DNA of 64,000 nt from Morganella sibonii (GTDB lineage Bacteria; Pseudomonadota; Gammaproteobacteria; Enterobacterales; Enterobacteriaceae), in assembly GCF_040560245.1 (NCBI RefSeq), contig NZ_JAKMWP010000008.1. One strand, given 5' to 3'. Shown here piece after piece: positions 25,349 through 33,509 of this stretch. The position numbers were made by a program, and so were the translations under genes. Position 1 is the first letter of the stretch. The number at the start of each line of letters is the position of its first letter. Under the pieces are notes generated by a model. That model was not told the origin of the DNA. It saw only the letters and a list, made by a program, of their open reading frames with translations, and ran no database searches.

Positions 25349-26530
25349 ATGGATAACCCGTTAACACATTCTGAAGTCACCGTTATCGGCGGGGGAATGA
25401 TTGGTGCAGCCACCGCCCTGGGACTGGCTCAGGCCGGTTTCCGCGTCACAGTGGCCGAATTACAGGCACCGGCACCGTTCGATGCACAGAGCCGCCCTGA
25501 TGTGCGGATTTCCGCTGTCAGCCGCGCCTCTGTTGAGTTACTGGATAGCCTCGGTGTGTGGGAGCGAGTCCGTGAAATGCGCTGTGTGCCGTACCGCACA
25601 CTGGAAACGTATGAGGAACCGGGCTCGGAAGTGACCTTTACCGCAGACAGCCTCGGATTACCCGAACTGGGGTATATGGTGGAAAACCCGGTACTGCAAC
25701 GGGCATTATGGGAAAAAATCACGGCTCATGAGCTGATCACCTGTCTGTGTCCGGCACGGTTGCAGACTATGACAAAAGGTGACGGGGAGTGGTTACTGTC
25801 GTTTGATAACGGTGATGTGATAAAAACCCGGCTGGTGATCGGCGCGGACGGTGCGAAATCACAGGTCAGACCCCTGGCCGGTATCGGCAGCCGCGGCTGG
25901 CAGTATCGCCAGTCCTGTATGCTGATCACCGTGGATACCGGACATGAACAGCAGGATATCACCTGGCAGCAGTTTTTCCCGTCCGGCCCGCGTGCGTTTC
26001 TGCCGTTGTTTGATTCTTATGCTTCGCTGGTCTGGTATGACTCACCGGCGCGGATACGCCAGCTCAGTAAACTGCCGATGCCGCAACTGCAGGCAGAAAT
26101 CCGCGCATCATTCCCTGAACGCCTCGGCGATGTCACGCCACTTGCCTGCGGCTCTTTCCCGCTGGTGCGGCACCATGCCGCACACTATGTGCAGGACGGG
26201 CTGGCACTGATTGGCGATGCGGCGCATACCATCAATCCGCTGGCCGGGCAGGGGGTGAACCTCGGTTACCGTGATGCGGATACCCTGCTGAATACCCTGA
26301 TTGCAGCGCGTGAGTGTTGTGAGGACTGGGGAAGTGAAACTGTTCTCAAGCGGTATGAGCGCCGCCGCCGTCCGGATAATCTGCTGATGCAGGCCGGGAT
26401 GGATGCCTTTTATCTGACCTTCAGTAATACCCTGCCTGTATTACAGCCGCTGCGTAATCTGGCGCTGACAGTGGCACAACGTGCAACACCGCTGAAAAAG
26501 CTGGCGCTGAAATATGCACTGGGAGCTTGA
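25349..26530 (+). CDS. ubiF: 3-demethoxyubiquinol 3-hydroxylase UbiF
   Basis: This FAD monooxygenase adds the C6 hydroxyl in ubiquinone biosynthesis. The 393-residue protein has an N-terminal dinucleotide-binding motif GGGMIGAATALGLA (14-27), the LVIGADGAKSQVR motif, and the second FAD motif GDAAHTINPLAGQGVNLGYRD. Position between miaB and the Gln/Leu/Met tRNA cluster matches E. coli ubiF. UbiH and UbiI are close relatives, but the synteny favours UbiF. Confidence 0.93.
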   Translation: MDNPLTHSEVTVIGGGMIGAATALGLAQAGFRVTVAELQAPAPFDAQSRPDVRISAVSRASVELLDSLGVWERVREMRCVPYRTLETYEEPGSEVTFTADSLGLPELGYMVENPVLQRALWEKITAHELITCLCPARLQTMTKGDGEWLLSFDNGDVIKTRLVIGADGAKSQVRPLAGIGSRGWQYRQSCMLITVDTGHEQQDITWQQFFPSGPRAFLPLFDSYASLVWYDSPARIRQLSKLPMPQLQAEIRASFPERLGDVTPLACGSFPLVRHHAAHYVQDGLALIGDAAHTINPLAGQGVNLGYRDADTLLNTLIAARECCEDWGSETVLKRYERRRRPDNLLMQAGMDAFYLTFSNTLPVLQPLRNLALTVAQRATPLKKLALKYALGA

Positions 26531-26580
26531 TTGCTGATTCAGGCAGGGCGGGAGATTCTCTTCTGCTTCCGGGGATGGCG

Positions 26581-26679
26581 GGCAGCAGGCAAAAACGAAA
26601 AGCCGCTGTAAACACGTCCGTGTGCGCTCAGGCGCGTCATCCCTGACGCGCATGCTTTTCGTTTATTTTGCCTGCTGTC
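26581..26679. repeat. Composite palindromic element after ubiF
   Basis: An outer inverted repeat, GGCAGCAGGC-AAAAACGAAAAGC (26581-26603) against 26654-26679, differs only by a three-base insertion. It encloses two smaller hairpins: ACACG-TC-CGTGT near 26613-26624 and GCGCGTCA-TCCC-TGACGCGC at 26632-26651. The whole could fold as a three-way junction. It lies between the convergent ends of ubiF and the tRNA operon. The form is that of a dispersed intergenic palindrome (REP/MITE-like); no second copy was seen in this window. Confidence 0.65.
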
Positions 26680-26729
26680 GCGCGTTGTACATTGAGTACA
26701 AATGAAATCTTTATCCGGATTCAGAAAAG

Positions 26730-26755
26730 CAAAAAGCCCGTCAGAGACGGGCTTT
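26730..26755 (-). terminator. Rho-independent terminator of the tRNA operon
   Basis: On the minus strand, AAAGCCCGTC and GACGGGCTTT form a 10-bp stem with a 3-base loop followed by TTTTTGC. It lies just downstream of the last tRNA gene (Gln-CTG). Confidence 0.88.
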
Positions 26756-26762
26756 CAGAATT

Positions 26763-26837
26763 TGGCTGGGGTACCAGGATTCGAACCTGGGAATGCTGGA
26801 ATCAGAATCCAGTGCCTTACCGCTTGGCGATACCCCA
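26763..26837 (-). tRNA. glnV: tRNA-Gln (CTG)
   Basis: This is a 75-base tRNA with encoded CCA. On the minus strand it starts TGGGGTATCGCC and has the anticodon loop TTCTGAT between CTGGA and TCCAG, giving anticodon CUG (reads CAG). The T-loop is GGTTCGAATC. It is the promoter-distal gene of the operon and corresponds in order to E. coli glnV. Confidence 0.96.
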
Positions 26838-26858
26838 AAATATACTTATTGCAAAAGA

Positions 26859-26935
26859 TGGTGGCTACGACGGGATTCGAACCTGTGACCCCAACATTAT
26901 GAGTGTTGTGCTCTAACCAACTGAGCTACGTAGCC
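26859..26935 (-). tRNA. metU: tRNA-Met (CAT), elongator
   Basis: This is a 77-base tRNA with encoded CCA. It starts GGCTACGTAGCTCAG with anticodon loop CTCATAA between CAACA and TGTTG, so the anticodon is CAU. The acceptor stem (GGCTACG/CGTAGCC) is paired at the first base, unlike initiator tRNA. It is identical in its visible parts to the copy at 27303-27379. Confidence 0.95.
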
Positions 26936-26972
26936 ATCTTTTACTGCTTTAACAAAGCCGTTTTTCAGAATA

Positions 26973-27047
26973 TGGCTGGGGTACCAGGATTCGAACCTGG
27001 GCATGCCAGGATCAAAACCTGGTGCCTTACCGCTTGGCGATACCCCA
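26973..27047 (-). tRNA. glnW: tRNA-Gln (TTG), copy 2
   Basis: This is a 75-base tRNA with encoded CCA. The anticodon loop TTTTGAT lies between CCAGG and CCTGG, giving anticodon UUG (reads CAA). It appears identical to the copy at 27096-27170 and differs from the CTG isoacceptor in the anticodon arm. Confidence 0.96.
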
Positions 27048-27095
27048 CCTGAAAAACGAGGCTTATCATACTTCATTTTTCCACTGAGTGGAAGA

Positions 27096-27170
27096 TGGCT
27101 GGGGTACCAGGATTCGAACCTGGGCATGCCAGGATCAAAACCTGGTGCCTTACCGCTTGGCGATACCCCA
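27096..27170 (-). tRNA. glnU: tRNA-Gln (TTG), copy 1
   Basis: This is a 75-base tRNA with encoded CCA and anticodon UUG. It shares its whole visible sequence with the 26973-27047 copy, so the pair are tandem duplicates within one precursor transcript. Confidence 0.96.
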
Positions 27171-27209
27171 TCCGGAAATACAATAAGCAACAACGAATGT
27201 CACGAGAAA

Positions 27210-27294
27210 TGGTGCGGGAGGCGAGACTTGAACTCGCACACCTTGCGGCGCCAGAACCTAAATCTGGTGCGTCTACCAATTTCGCCACTCCCGC
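27210..27294 (-). tRNA. leuW: tRNA-Leu (TAG)
   Basis: This is an 85-base class II tRNA with encoded CCA and a long variable arm (GGCGCCGCAAGGTGT region). The acceptor starts GCGGGAGTGGCGAAATTGG. The anticodon loop around TTTAGGT gives anticodon UAG (reads CUA/CUN). It corresponds to E. coli leuW in the same cluster position. Confidence 0.96.
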
Positions 27295-27302
27295 AAAAAA
27301 GA

Positions 27303-27379
27303 TGGTGGCTACGACGGGATTCGAACCTGTGACCCCAACATTATGAGTGTTGTGCTCTAACCAACTGAGCTACGTAGCC
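27303..27379 (-). tRNA. metT: tRNA-Met (CAT), elongator, operon-leading copy
   Basis: This is a 77-base elongator tRNA-Met with encoded CCA, first in the polycistronic tRNA operon (Met-Leu-Gln-Gln-Met-Gln). It is only about 40 bases downstream of a strong promoter. It is identical in visible sequence to the copy at 26859-26935. Confidence 0.95.
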
Positions 27380-27419
27380 ATCTTTTTTTTGCGTGACCTT
27401 CATCGGCGTTGCGGGGCGC

Positions 27420-27448
27420 ATTATGCGGATTACAGCCAAAAGCGTCAA
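27420..27448 (-). promoter_or_regulatory. Sigma-70 promoter of the tRNA operon
   Basis: On the minus strand TTGACG (27448-27443) and CATAAT (27425-27420) are separated by exactly 17 bases. A GC-rich discriminator (GCGCCCCGC) follows the -10, as is typical of stringently controlled stable-RNA promoters. It sits about 40 bases ahead of the leading tRNA-Met. Confidence 0.8.
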
Positions 27449-27569
27449 CTGCTTTTTGCAGATATTTTGATGAAATCCGTTTGTTTGCCTGCATAATAAT
27501 CACTTTGAAGATAAACAGAACAAAAAACAGGATAAAATCACAGAGTTGATGCATTTATCCGGCAGCAGA

Positions 27570-28811
27570 TTATTCTTCCGCATCCGGTTTGTTTTCGAGA
27601 ACATGCAGCAGCAATTCACCGTACAGCATGGCCCGTTTTATCAGGGCAAATGCACCGATAGCGGAGTTTGGCGGCAGCTGTGAAATCACGACCGGCAGAT
27701 CCTCGCGGAAATTTTTCAGTGACTGCGTATTTATGCAGCTTTGCAGTGCGGGCAGAAGGACACTTTCAGCAGCGGTTATCTCACCGGCAATCACGACTTT
27801 TTGCGGGTTAAACAGGTTTATTGTGATAGCAATGGCTTTTCCGAGAGAATTGCCGACCTGTTTTATCACTTCAGCCGCAAGAGCATCGCCCCGGTTGGCT
27901 GCCCGGCAGATAGCACGAATGGAGCAGTTATCCGGTGTTAATTCACTTTCAAACCCTTGTTTCAGCTGATGTTTTACCCGTGTTTCAATAGCGGCATCCG
28001 ATGCGACGGTTTCCAGACAACCGAAGTTTCCGCAATGACAGCGCCCGCCGAGCGGATCAATCTGAATATGGCCTATTTCACCGAGATTACCGCGCCGGTT
28101 AAGCAGGATCTGATTGTTGATAATGATCCCCGCCCCGGCTCCGCGGTGAATACGTACCAGCAGCGAATCCGCGCAGTCGCGGGTGGCACCGAAATAGTGT
28201 TCAGCCAGTGCGAGGCTGCGGATATCATGCCCGGCGTAGCAGGGCAGATTAAAATGCTGATGGAGGTTCTCGGTCAGCGGCCAGTCACTGACGGTAATAT
28301 GCGGCATATAGCGGACAATGCCGAGATCAGGGTCGACCAGCCCCGGCAAAATCACCGCAATGGCGATCAGCTCACGGATACGGCGCTGTTGTGCCTGTCT
28401 GAAATTATCGATCAGTGCGATAAGTTTTGCTTCCGCATCTGCCTGAGAGGTGGCTTCCAGAGGACAGGTTTCCTCTGCAATGGCACGTCCGCTGAGATCA
28501 AACAGTGCGATGGTGGCGTCATGGCGGCCGAGACGCACGCCGATGGTCTGGAAAGCGCGGTGCTCGGAAATAATGGAGATAGCGCGGCGTCCGCCGGTGG
28601 ATGCCTGCTGATCCACCTCTTTTATCAGGCCGCGCTCAAGAAGCTGACGGGTAATTTTGGTGACGCTGGCGGGGGCCAGCTGGCTTTGTTCGGCAATCTG
28701 AATGCGTGAAATCGGGCCGGAACGGTCTATCAGGCGGTAAACTACCGCCCCGTTCAGCTGTTTGACTAAATCAATATTACCTATCTGCGGAATTCCGTTA
28801 CCCATCGGCAT
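27570..28811 (-). CDS. nagC: N-acetylglucosamine repressor NagC
   Basis: This ROK-family repressor/activator of the nag and glm genes is inactivated by GlcNAc-6-phosphate. The 413-residue protein has an N-terminal winged helix (ISRIQIAEQSQLAPASVTK, ASTGGRRAISI) nearly identical to E. coli NagC. A sugar-kinase-like domain carries the zinc motif GGRCHCGNFGCLE and the ROK signature. It follows nagA by seven bases and closes the nagBAC operon; E. coli nagD/umpH is not present after it. Confidence 0.97.
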   Translation of the reverse strand: MPMGNGIPQIGNIDLVKQLNGAVVYRLIDRSGPISRIQIAEQSQLAPASVTKITRQLLERGLIKEVDQQASTGGRRAISIISEHRAFQTIGVRLGRHDATIALFDLSGRAIAEETCPLEATSQADAEAKLIALIDNFRQAQQRRIRELIAIAVILPGLVDPDLGIVRYMPHITVSDWPLTENLHQHFNLPCYAGHDIRSLALAEHYFGATRDCADSLLVRIHRGAGAGIIINNQILLNRRGNLGEIGHIQIDPLGGRCHCGNFGCLETVASDAAIETRVKHQLKQGFESELTPDNCSIRAICRAANRGDALAAEVIKQVGNSLGKAIAITINLFNPQKVVIAGEITAAESVLLPALQSCINTQSLKNFREDLPVVISQLPPNSAIGAFALIKRAMLYGELLLHVLENKPDAEE

Positions 28812-28818
28812 CTTTTAC

Positions 28819-29982
28819 TCATGATAAATGAACCACATTCCCGTTAACGATTGTCATACAGACAGAAAAATCAGCGGTGAAGGCGGTCAGGTTGGCAATA
28901 CTGCCGGATTTAATACTTCCCAGTCTGTCCTGAACACCAATTGCCCGTGCCGGATAGAGTGTGGCCATGCGCAGGGTTTCATCCAGCGGGATACCGACAT
29001 GCTGAACACAGTTTGCCACTGCGCGGATCATGGTGAGCGAAGAACCACTCAGAGTGCCGTTTTCGTCCACACATAAACCATCACGATAATATATCGTTTT
29101 GCCGGCAAAGATAAAATGATCCAGCTCGCTGGTTTGCGGATCAAGTCCTGCCGGTGCGGTGGCATCGGTGACCAGAATCAGCTTGTCGCGCTTGAGCGCT
29201 TTACTGTTGCGGATATTCGGCCAGGAGACATGCAGGCCGTCAGCAATAATTCCGGCATATATTTCAGAAGTATCATAAATCGCACCAATCAGTCCCGGCT
29301 GGCGGCCGGAAATGTACGGCATCGCATTAAACAGGTGAGTGGAGAGGGTAATGCCGTTTTCAAATCCGGCACGGGACTCTTCATAGCTCGCATTGGAGTG
29401 CCCGGATGAAACCACAATGCCGGCATCCGTCAGTTTGCGGATAACAGCGGGCTCAACCATTTCCGGTGCCAGGGTGAGTTTGGTTATCACATCTGCGTTG
29501 TCACACAGGAAATCGATCATCGCGGCATCCGGTTTGCGGATATAAGCCGGGTTGTGTGTGCCTTTTTTCACCGGGTTGATATACGGCCCTTCAAGATGCA
29601 GCCCCAGCGCCTGGTTTTTATGTGTTTTCAGATAGTCGCGCATGGTGCTGACACTCAGTTTCATCAGCGAATCGGGGCTGGTGATCAGTGTCGGCAGGAA
29701 GCTGGTGCAGCCGGTACGCTCATTGGCTTTCTGCATAATGTCCAGGGTGCGGACAGTGATATCGTCCTCATTGTCATTAAACTGTACGCCGCCGCAGCCG
29801 TTGACCTGCAAATCAATAAATCCCGGGGAGAGGATGGCACCGCCCAGATCACGGGTATCAATTCCGTCCGGTAACTCACTGACCGGACACACGTTGCGGA
29901 TTAATTCGCCGTCAATAATGACCGCGTGGTTTTCCAGACGATCGTGACCGGTATAAATAATGGCATTGGTTAATGCGTACAT
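28819..29982 (-). CDS. nagA: N-acetylglucosamine-6-phosphate deacetylase NagA
   Basis: NagA deacetylates GlcNAc-6-P to GlcN-6-P, feeding NagB and making the counter-signal to NagC. The 387-residue amidohydrolase shows GFIDLQVNGCGG, HLEGPYINPVKKGTHN (metal-binding Glu), SSGHSNASYEES and HLFNAMPYISGRQPG, plus the catalytic Asp in LVTDATAPAG. It is separated from nagB by an 80-base gap holding a terminator-like hairpin. Confidence 0.97.
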   Translation of the reverse strand: MYALTNAIIYTGHDRLENHAVIIDGELIRNVCPVSELPDGIDTRDLGGAILSPGFIDLQVNGCGGVQFNDNEDDITVRTLDIMQKANERTGCTSFLPTLITSPDSLMKLSVSTMRDYLKTHKNQALGLHLEGPYINPVKKGTHNPAYIRKPDAAMIDFLCDNADVITKLTLAPEMVEPAVIRKLTDAGIVVSSGHSNASYEESRAGFENGITLSTHLFNAMPYISGRQPGLIGAIYDTSEIYAGIIADGLHVSWPNIRNSKALKRDKLILVTDATAPAGLDPQTSELDHFIFAGKTIYYRDGLCVDENGTLSGSSLTMIRAVANCVQHVGIPLDETLRMATLYPARAIGVQDRLGSIKSGSIANLTAFTADFSVCMTIVNGNVVHLS

Positions 29983-30034
29983 AACGCCTCCTGGGGGAGA
30001 GAATACTTATTTAAAGATAAGACAACACAACAAA

Positions 30035-30056
30035 AACCGCCCGGATAAAGGGCGGT
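30035..30056 (-). terminator. Terminator-like hairpin between nagB and nagA
   Basis: On the minus strand ACCGCCC and GGGCGGT pair around a 7-base loop and are followed by TTTTTG. Because nagA lies directly downstream in the same operon, this is probably a partial terminator or 3'-end stabiliser that makes nagB expression exceed nagAC. Confidence 0.65.
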
Positions 30057-30065
30057 CAGCATCGG

Positions 30066-30875
30066 TTATTCAGCAGAAAATTGTTCGATAATGTCAGATT
30101 CAAGGTGACAGAAATACTTCAGGGTTTTCACTTTCAGCTCAAGTGTGGCTGGTTCATCACATACCACAATGGCTTTCGGATGGATCTGGACACAGGTGAT
30201 TGTCCACATATGGTTCACCGAGCCTTCAACCGCCTGCTGTACCGCCATGGCTTTATTATGACCGGTGGCGAGGATCAGCAGTTCTTTGGCATCCATCAGG
30301 GTACCGACACCCACAGTAAGTGCATACTTAGGCACTTTATTGATGTCATTATCAAAGAAACGGGAGTTGGCGATACGGGTTTCCGGTGTCAGTGTTTTGA
30401 CACGGGTGCGTGAGGTCAGTGATGAGCCCGGTTCGTTGAACGCAATATGACCGTCATTACCGACGCCGCCCATAAACAGCTGTACGCCGCCGTACGCTTT
30501 TATTTTCGCTTCATAACGTTCACATTCTGCATCAGTATCCGGGGCATTGCCATTCAGCAGATTGATGTTTTCTGCCGGGATATCAATGTGATTAAAAAAG
30601 TTTTCATGCATAAATGAGTGATAGCTCTGCGGATGTGATTCCGGCAGGCCGATGTACTCATCCATATTAAAGGTCACCACATGACGGAAGCTGACTTTCC
30701 CGGCCTGATGCAGGGCAATCAGCGCCTTGTAGGTCGCCAGAGGGGTGCCGCCGGTCGGCAGTCCCAGAACAAACGGGCGCTCTGCCGAAGGGCGGAACGC
30801 ATTGATTTTGTCAGCGATGTACTGTGCGGACCACTGACCGACATCCTGCGCTTTCGCAAGAGGGATTAAACGCAT
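30066..30875 (-). CDS. nagB: Glucosamine-6-phosphate deaminase NagB
   Basis: NagB converts GlcN-6-P to fructose-6-P and ammonia, and is allosterically activated by GlcNAc-6-P in E. coli. The 269-residue protein has the sugar-phosphate motif LGLPTGGTPLATYKAL, the catalytic region FNMDEYIGLPESHPQSYHSFM, and GGVGNDGHIAFNEPGSSLTSRTR. It is the first gene of nagBAC, divergent from nagE. Confidence 0.98.
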   Translation of the reverse strand: MRLIPLAKAQDVGQWSAQYIADKINAFRPSAERPFVLGLPTGGTPLATYKALIALHQAGKVSFRHVVTFNMDEYIGLPESHPQSYHSFMHENFFNHIDIPAENINLLNGNAPDTDAECERYEAKIKAYGGVQLFMGGVGNDGHIAFNEPGSSLTSRTRVKTLTPETRIANSRFFDNDINKVPKYALTVGVGTLMDAKELLILATGHNKAMAVQQAVEGSVNHMWTITCVQIHPKAIVVCDEPATLELKVKTLKYFCHLESDIIEQFSAE

Positions 30876-31082
30876 ATCGATTCTACCTCATTAAGTTATA
30901 CCGGATTATCGGCCCGGTACCTGCTGTGCTGTCTCAGGAAGATTATTCCCTTCTCATCTATAACATGAATACCCGGGATTTATTAGTCACGGGGGAGAAT
31001 ACAGCCGCCGGAAAAGATATTTTTTATCTTAAAATAAGTTTTGTGTGACTGCCAGCATTTTAACCAGCCGGTGATGAATATT

Positions 31083-31098
31083 GGTGACAATAATCACA
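31083..31098. promoter_or_regulatory. Candidate CRP site, nagB-nagE
   Basis: GGTGA-N6-TCACA matches the CRP consensus TGTGA-N6-TCACA in nine of ten positions. It is set between two candidate NagC operators. Confidence 0.55.
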
Positions 31099-31109
31099 AA
31101 TCACAGCTA

Positions 31110-31132
31110 TTTAATTTGCGATGCAAAATAAA
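31110..31132. promoter_or_regulatory. Candidate NagC operator
   Basis: This is a 23-bp near-perfect palindrome: TTTAATTTGC, spacer GAT, GCAAAATAAA. Size and AT-rich arms fit known NagC operators. Confidence 0.55.
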
Positions 31133-31304
31133 CTTTTTAGACTGATACGTATAGTTGGCAGTAAAATAAGTGTTACACAATCCGGCGGGTAATCAGGCCG
31201 GTTGTTAAATAATCCGGTTGTACACAATAAGGCAGTCAGTCATGACTGTGATAATAATGCAGTAAAACAAAAAGGCCGTTCGTCAGGGCGGCAAGGGGGA
31301 GTGA

Positions 31305-33335
31305 GTGGGTATACTGAACTATCTGCAGCGGATTGGCCGGGCACTGATGGTGCCTGTCGCCACATTACCGGCTGCGGCAATTCTGATGGGGGTCGGCTAC
31401 TGGATCGACCCGACGGGCTGGGGTGCGGACAACGTGGTTGCCGCGTTCCTGATTAAATCCGGTGCGGCGATCATTGATAACATGTCAATGCTGTTCGCTA
31501 TCGGTATCGCGTACGGGATGTCAAAAGACAAAGACGGTGCGGCAGCACTGACCGGTTTTGTCAGCTTTATGGTGGTCACCACTCTGTGTTCCACCGCGAC
31601 AGTCGGTATGATTCAGGGTATCCCGCCGGAAGCTGTTCCGGCGGCATTCAGTAAGATCAACAACCAGTTTATCGGTATTCTGGTCGGTGTTATTTCTGCC
31701 GAACTGTATAACCGCTACAGCGGTGTTGAACTGCCGATGGCTCTGTCATTCTTCAGCGGCCGTCGTCTGGTGCCGATCCTGGCATCATTTGTGATGATTC
31801 TGGTTGCTGCGGTGCTGATGTATGTCTGGCCGGTCATTTATGATGCACTGGTTTCCTTCGGTAAGAGCATTAAAGACCTGGGCGCATGGGGCGCGGGGAT
31901 TTACGGCTTCTTTAACCGTCTCCTGATCCCTGTCGGCCTGCACCACGCACTGAACTCAGTATTCTGGTTCAACGTGGCGGATATCAACGATATCCCTAAC
32001 TTCCTGGCCGGTCAGCAATCCATTGATGCAGGCACAGCGGTTGCGGGTATCACCGGCCGTTATCAGGCTGGTTTCTTCCCGATCATGATGTTTGGTATTC
32101 CGGGGGCTGCGCTGGCGATTTATCACTGCGCTAAACCGGAAAACAAAGCAAAAGTGGCCGGTATTATGATCGCCGGTGCCTTTGCTGCGTTCTTCACCGG
32201 TATCACCGAACCGATTGAATTCTCCTTTATGTTTGTGGCACCGGTGCTGTATGTCATTCATGCTTTCCTGACCGGTATCTCTCTGTTTATCGCTGCAACC
32301 ATGCAGTGGATCTCCGGTTTCGGCTTCAGTGCGGGGCTGGTGGATATGGCGTTGTCCTCACGTAACCCGCTGGCGACGAACTGGTATATGCTGATTTTAC
32401 AGGGGCTGGTCTTCTTTGCTCTGTACTATGTGGTGTTCCGCTTTGTTATCACCAAATTCAATCTGTTAACCCCGGGCCGCGAAGCGGCGATGGCAACCAA
32501 CGATACCGTTGATGGTTACAGCGAGAATGTCAGCAGCAACAATAAAGATGAGAAAAAATCCATCAGCAGCGAAGCGCGTCAGTATATCGCGGCTGTCGGC
32601 GGATCAGATAACCTGACCGGTATTGATGCCTGTATCACCCGTCTGCGTCTGACCGTGAAAGATTCTGCGCAGGTGAATGATGCTTATGCGAAAAATATCG
32701 GTGCTTCCGGTGTTATCCGTCTGAACAAAGAGAGTGTGCAGGTAATTGTCGGTACCCGTGCCGAACTGATTGCCAATGCGATGCGTGATGTGCTGAAAGA
32801 GGGCCCGGTAGCTCCGGCTCAGGCTGCCGCAGCCGCCCCGGAGGCGGTTAAAGCCAAAGCGCAGAGCGACGGTAACGTGGTACTGACGCTGGTGGCACCA
32901 TTCGACGGTGAAGTGGTTGATTTATCTGCTGTACCGGATGAAGCATTTGCCAGTCGTGTTGTCGGTGACGGTATCGCTATCAAACCGGAAAGTGACACCG
33001 TATATGCGCCGGCGGCAGGTACCGTGGTGAAAATTTTCGATACCAACCATGCGTTCTGTCTGGAAACGGATAATGGTGCGGAGATTATTGTTCACATGGG
33101 TATTGATACCGTGAATCTGAACGGTAACGGCTTTACCCGCCTGGTTGAGGAAGGCGCGCAGGTTGCGGCCGGTGATGCGGTACTGAAACTGGATCTGGCT
33201 TATCTGAATGAACATGCCAAATCGATGATAAGCCCGGTAATCATCAGTAATATCGACGATTATGATCGCGTGGAGATTGTTGCCAAAGGTCTGGTTAAGG
33301 CAAACGAATCTGAGTTGTATCACGTCATTAAATAA
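31305..33335 (+). CDS. nagE: N-acetylglucosamine PTS permease NagE (EIICBA)
   Basis: NagE imports and phosphorylates GlcNAc. The 676-residue protein carries an N-terminal EIIC membrane domain (about 1-390; GITEPIEFSFMFVAP), an EIIB domain with the phospho-Cys at residue 443 (GIDACITRLRL), and a C-terminal EIIA domain (about 510-676) with the phospho-His at 597 (IIVHMGID). The start is GTG at 31305, preceded by AAGGGGGA. An Ala/Pro-rich linker joins EIIB and EIIA. It is somewhat longer than the E. coli protein (648). Confidence 0.97.
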   Translation: MGILNYLQRIGRALMVPVATLPAAAILMGVGYWIDPTGWGADNVVAAFLIKSGAAIIDNMSMLFAIGIAYGMSKDKDGAAALTGFVSFMVVTTLCSTATVGMIQGIPPEAVPAAFSKINNQFIGILVGVISAELYNRYSGVELPMALSFFSGRRLVPILASFVMILVAAVLMYVWPVIYDALVSFGKSIKDLGAWGAGIYGFFNRLLIPVGLHHALNSVFWFNVADINDIPNFLAGQQSIDAGTAVAGITGRYQAGFFPIMMFGIPGAALAIYHCAKPENKAKVAGIMIAGAFAAFFTGITEPIEFSFMFVAPVLYVIHAFLTGISLFIAATMQWISGFGFSAGLVDMALSSRNPLATNWYMLILQGLVFFALYYVVFRFVITKFNLLTPGREAAMATNDTVDGYSENVSSNNKDEKKSISSEARQYIAAVGGSDNLTGIDACITRLRLTVKDSAQVNDAYAKNIGASGVIRLNKESVQVIVGTRAELIANAMRDVLKEGPVAPAQAAAAAPEAVKAKAQSDGNVVLTLVAPFDGEVVDLSAVPDEAFASRVVGDGIAIKPESDTVYAPAAGTVVKIFDTNHAFCLETDNGAEIIVHMGIDTVNLNGNGFTRLVEEGAQVAAGDAVLKLDLAYLNEHAKSMISPVIISNIDDYDRVEIVAKGLVKANESELYHVIK

Positions 33336-33355
33336 GTGATTGCAGTTATGATAAT

Positions 33356-33384
33356 AACGGGAGGCATCTGCTTCCCGTTTTTTT
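33356..33384 (+). terminator. Terminator after nagE
   Basis: AACGGGA and TCCCGTT pair around a short loop, followed by seven T residues. It lies 20 bases after the nagE stop. Confidence 0.8.
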
Positions 33385-33509
33385 ATCTGTTTTTTGCGCG
33401 AAGGCACCTGTCCTGCTGATATTTCCGTGATCAAGTGGTTGTATATGAGCGCATCATATCGGATGATATGGGGTTATTAACGCGCATATTGCATTGAGGA
33501 ATTAAGACA

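Larger units (their letters stand above)
30876..31304. promoter_or_regulatory. nagB / nagE divergent control region
   Basis: This 429-base AT-rich region lies between the divergent nag operons. Two pseudo-palindromes of NagC-operator size lie at 31018-31036 (TATTTT...AAAATA) and 31110-31132 (TTTAATTTGC-GAT-GCAAAATAAA, one mismatch). A CRP-like site lies between them. In E. coli NagC binds paired operators here and loops the DNA, with CRP activating both sides; the arrangement looks the same. nagE has AAGGGGGA ahead of its GTG start. No other gene was seen. Confidence 0.6.

Noticed and set aside
26668..27346. Overlapping short frames with repeats such as GVPGFEPG through the tRNA cluster
   Set aside because: The apparent protein repeats are translations of tRNA T-arms and acceptor stems; the tRNA genes explain them.
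33453..33470. CATATC-GGAT-GATATG dyad upstream of glnS as an operator
   Set aside because: It is a short AT-rich 6-bp dyad that could arise by chance, and no regulator or context supports it.
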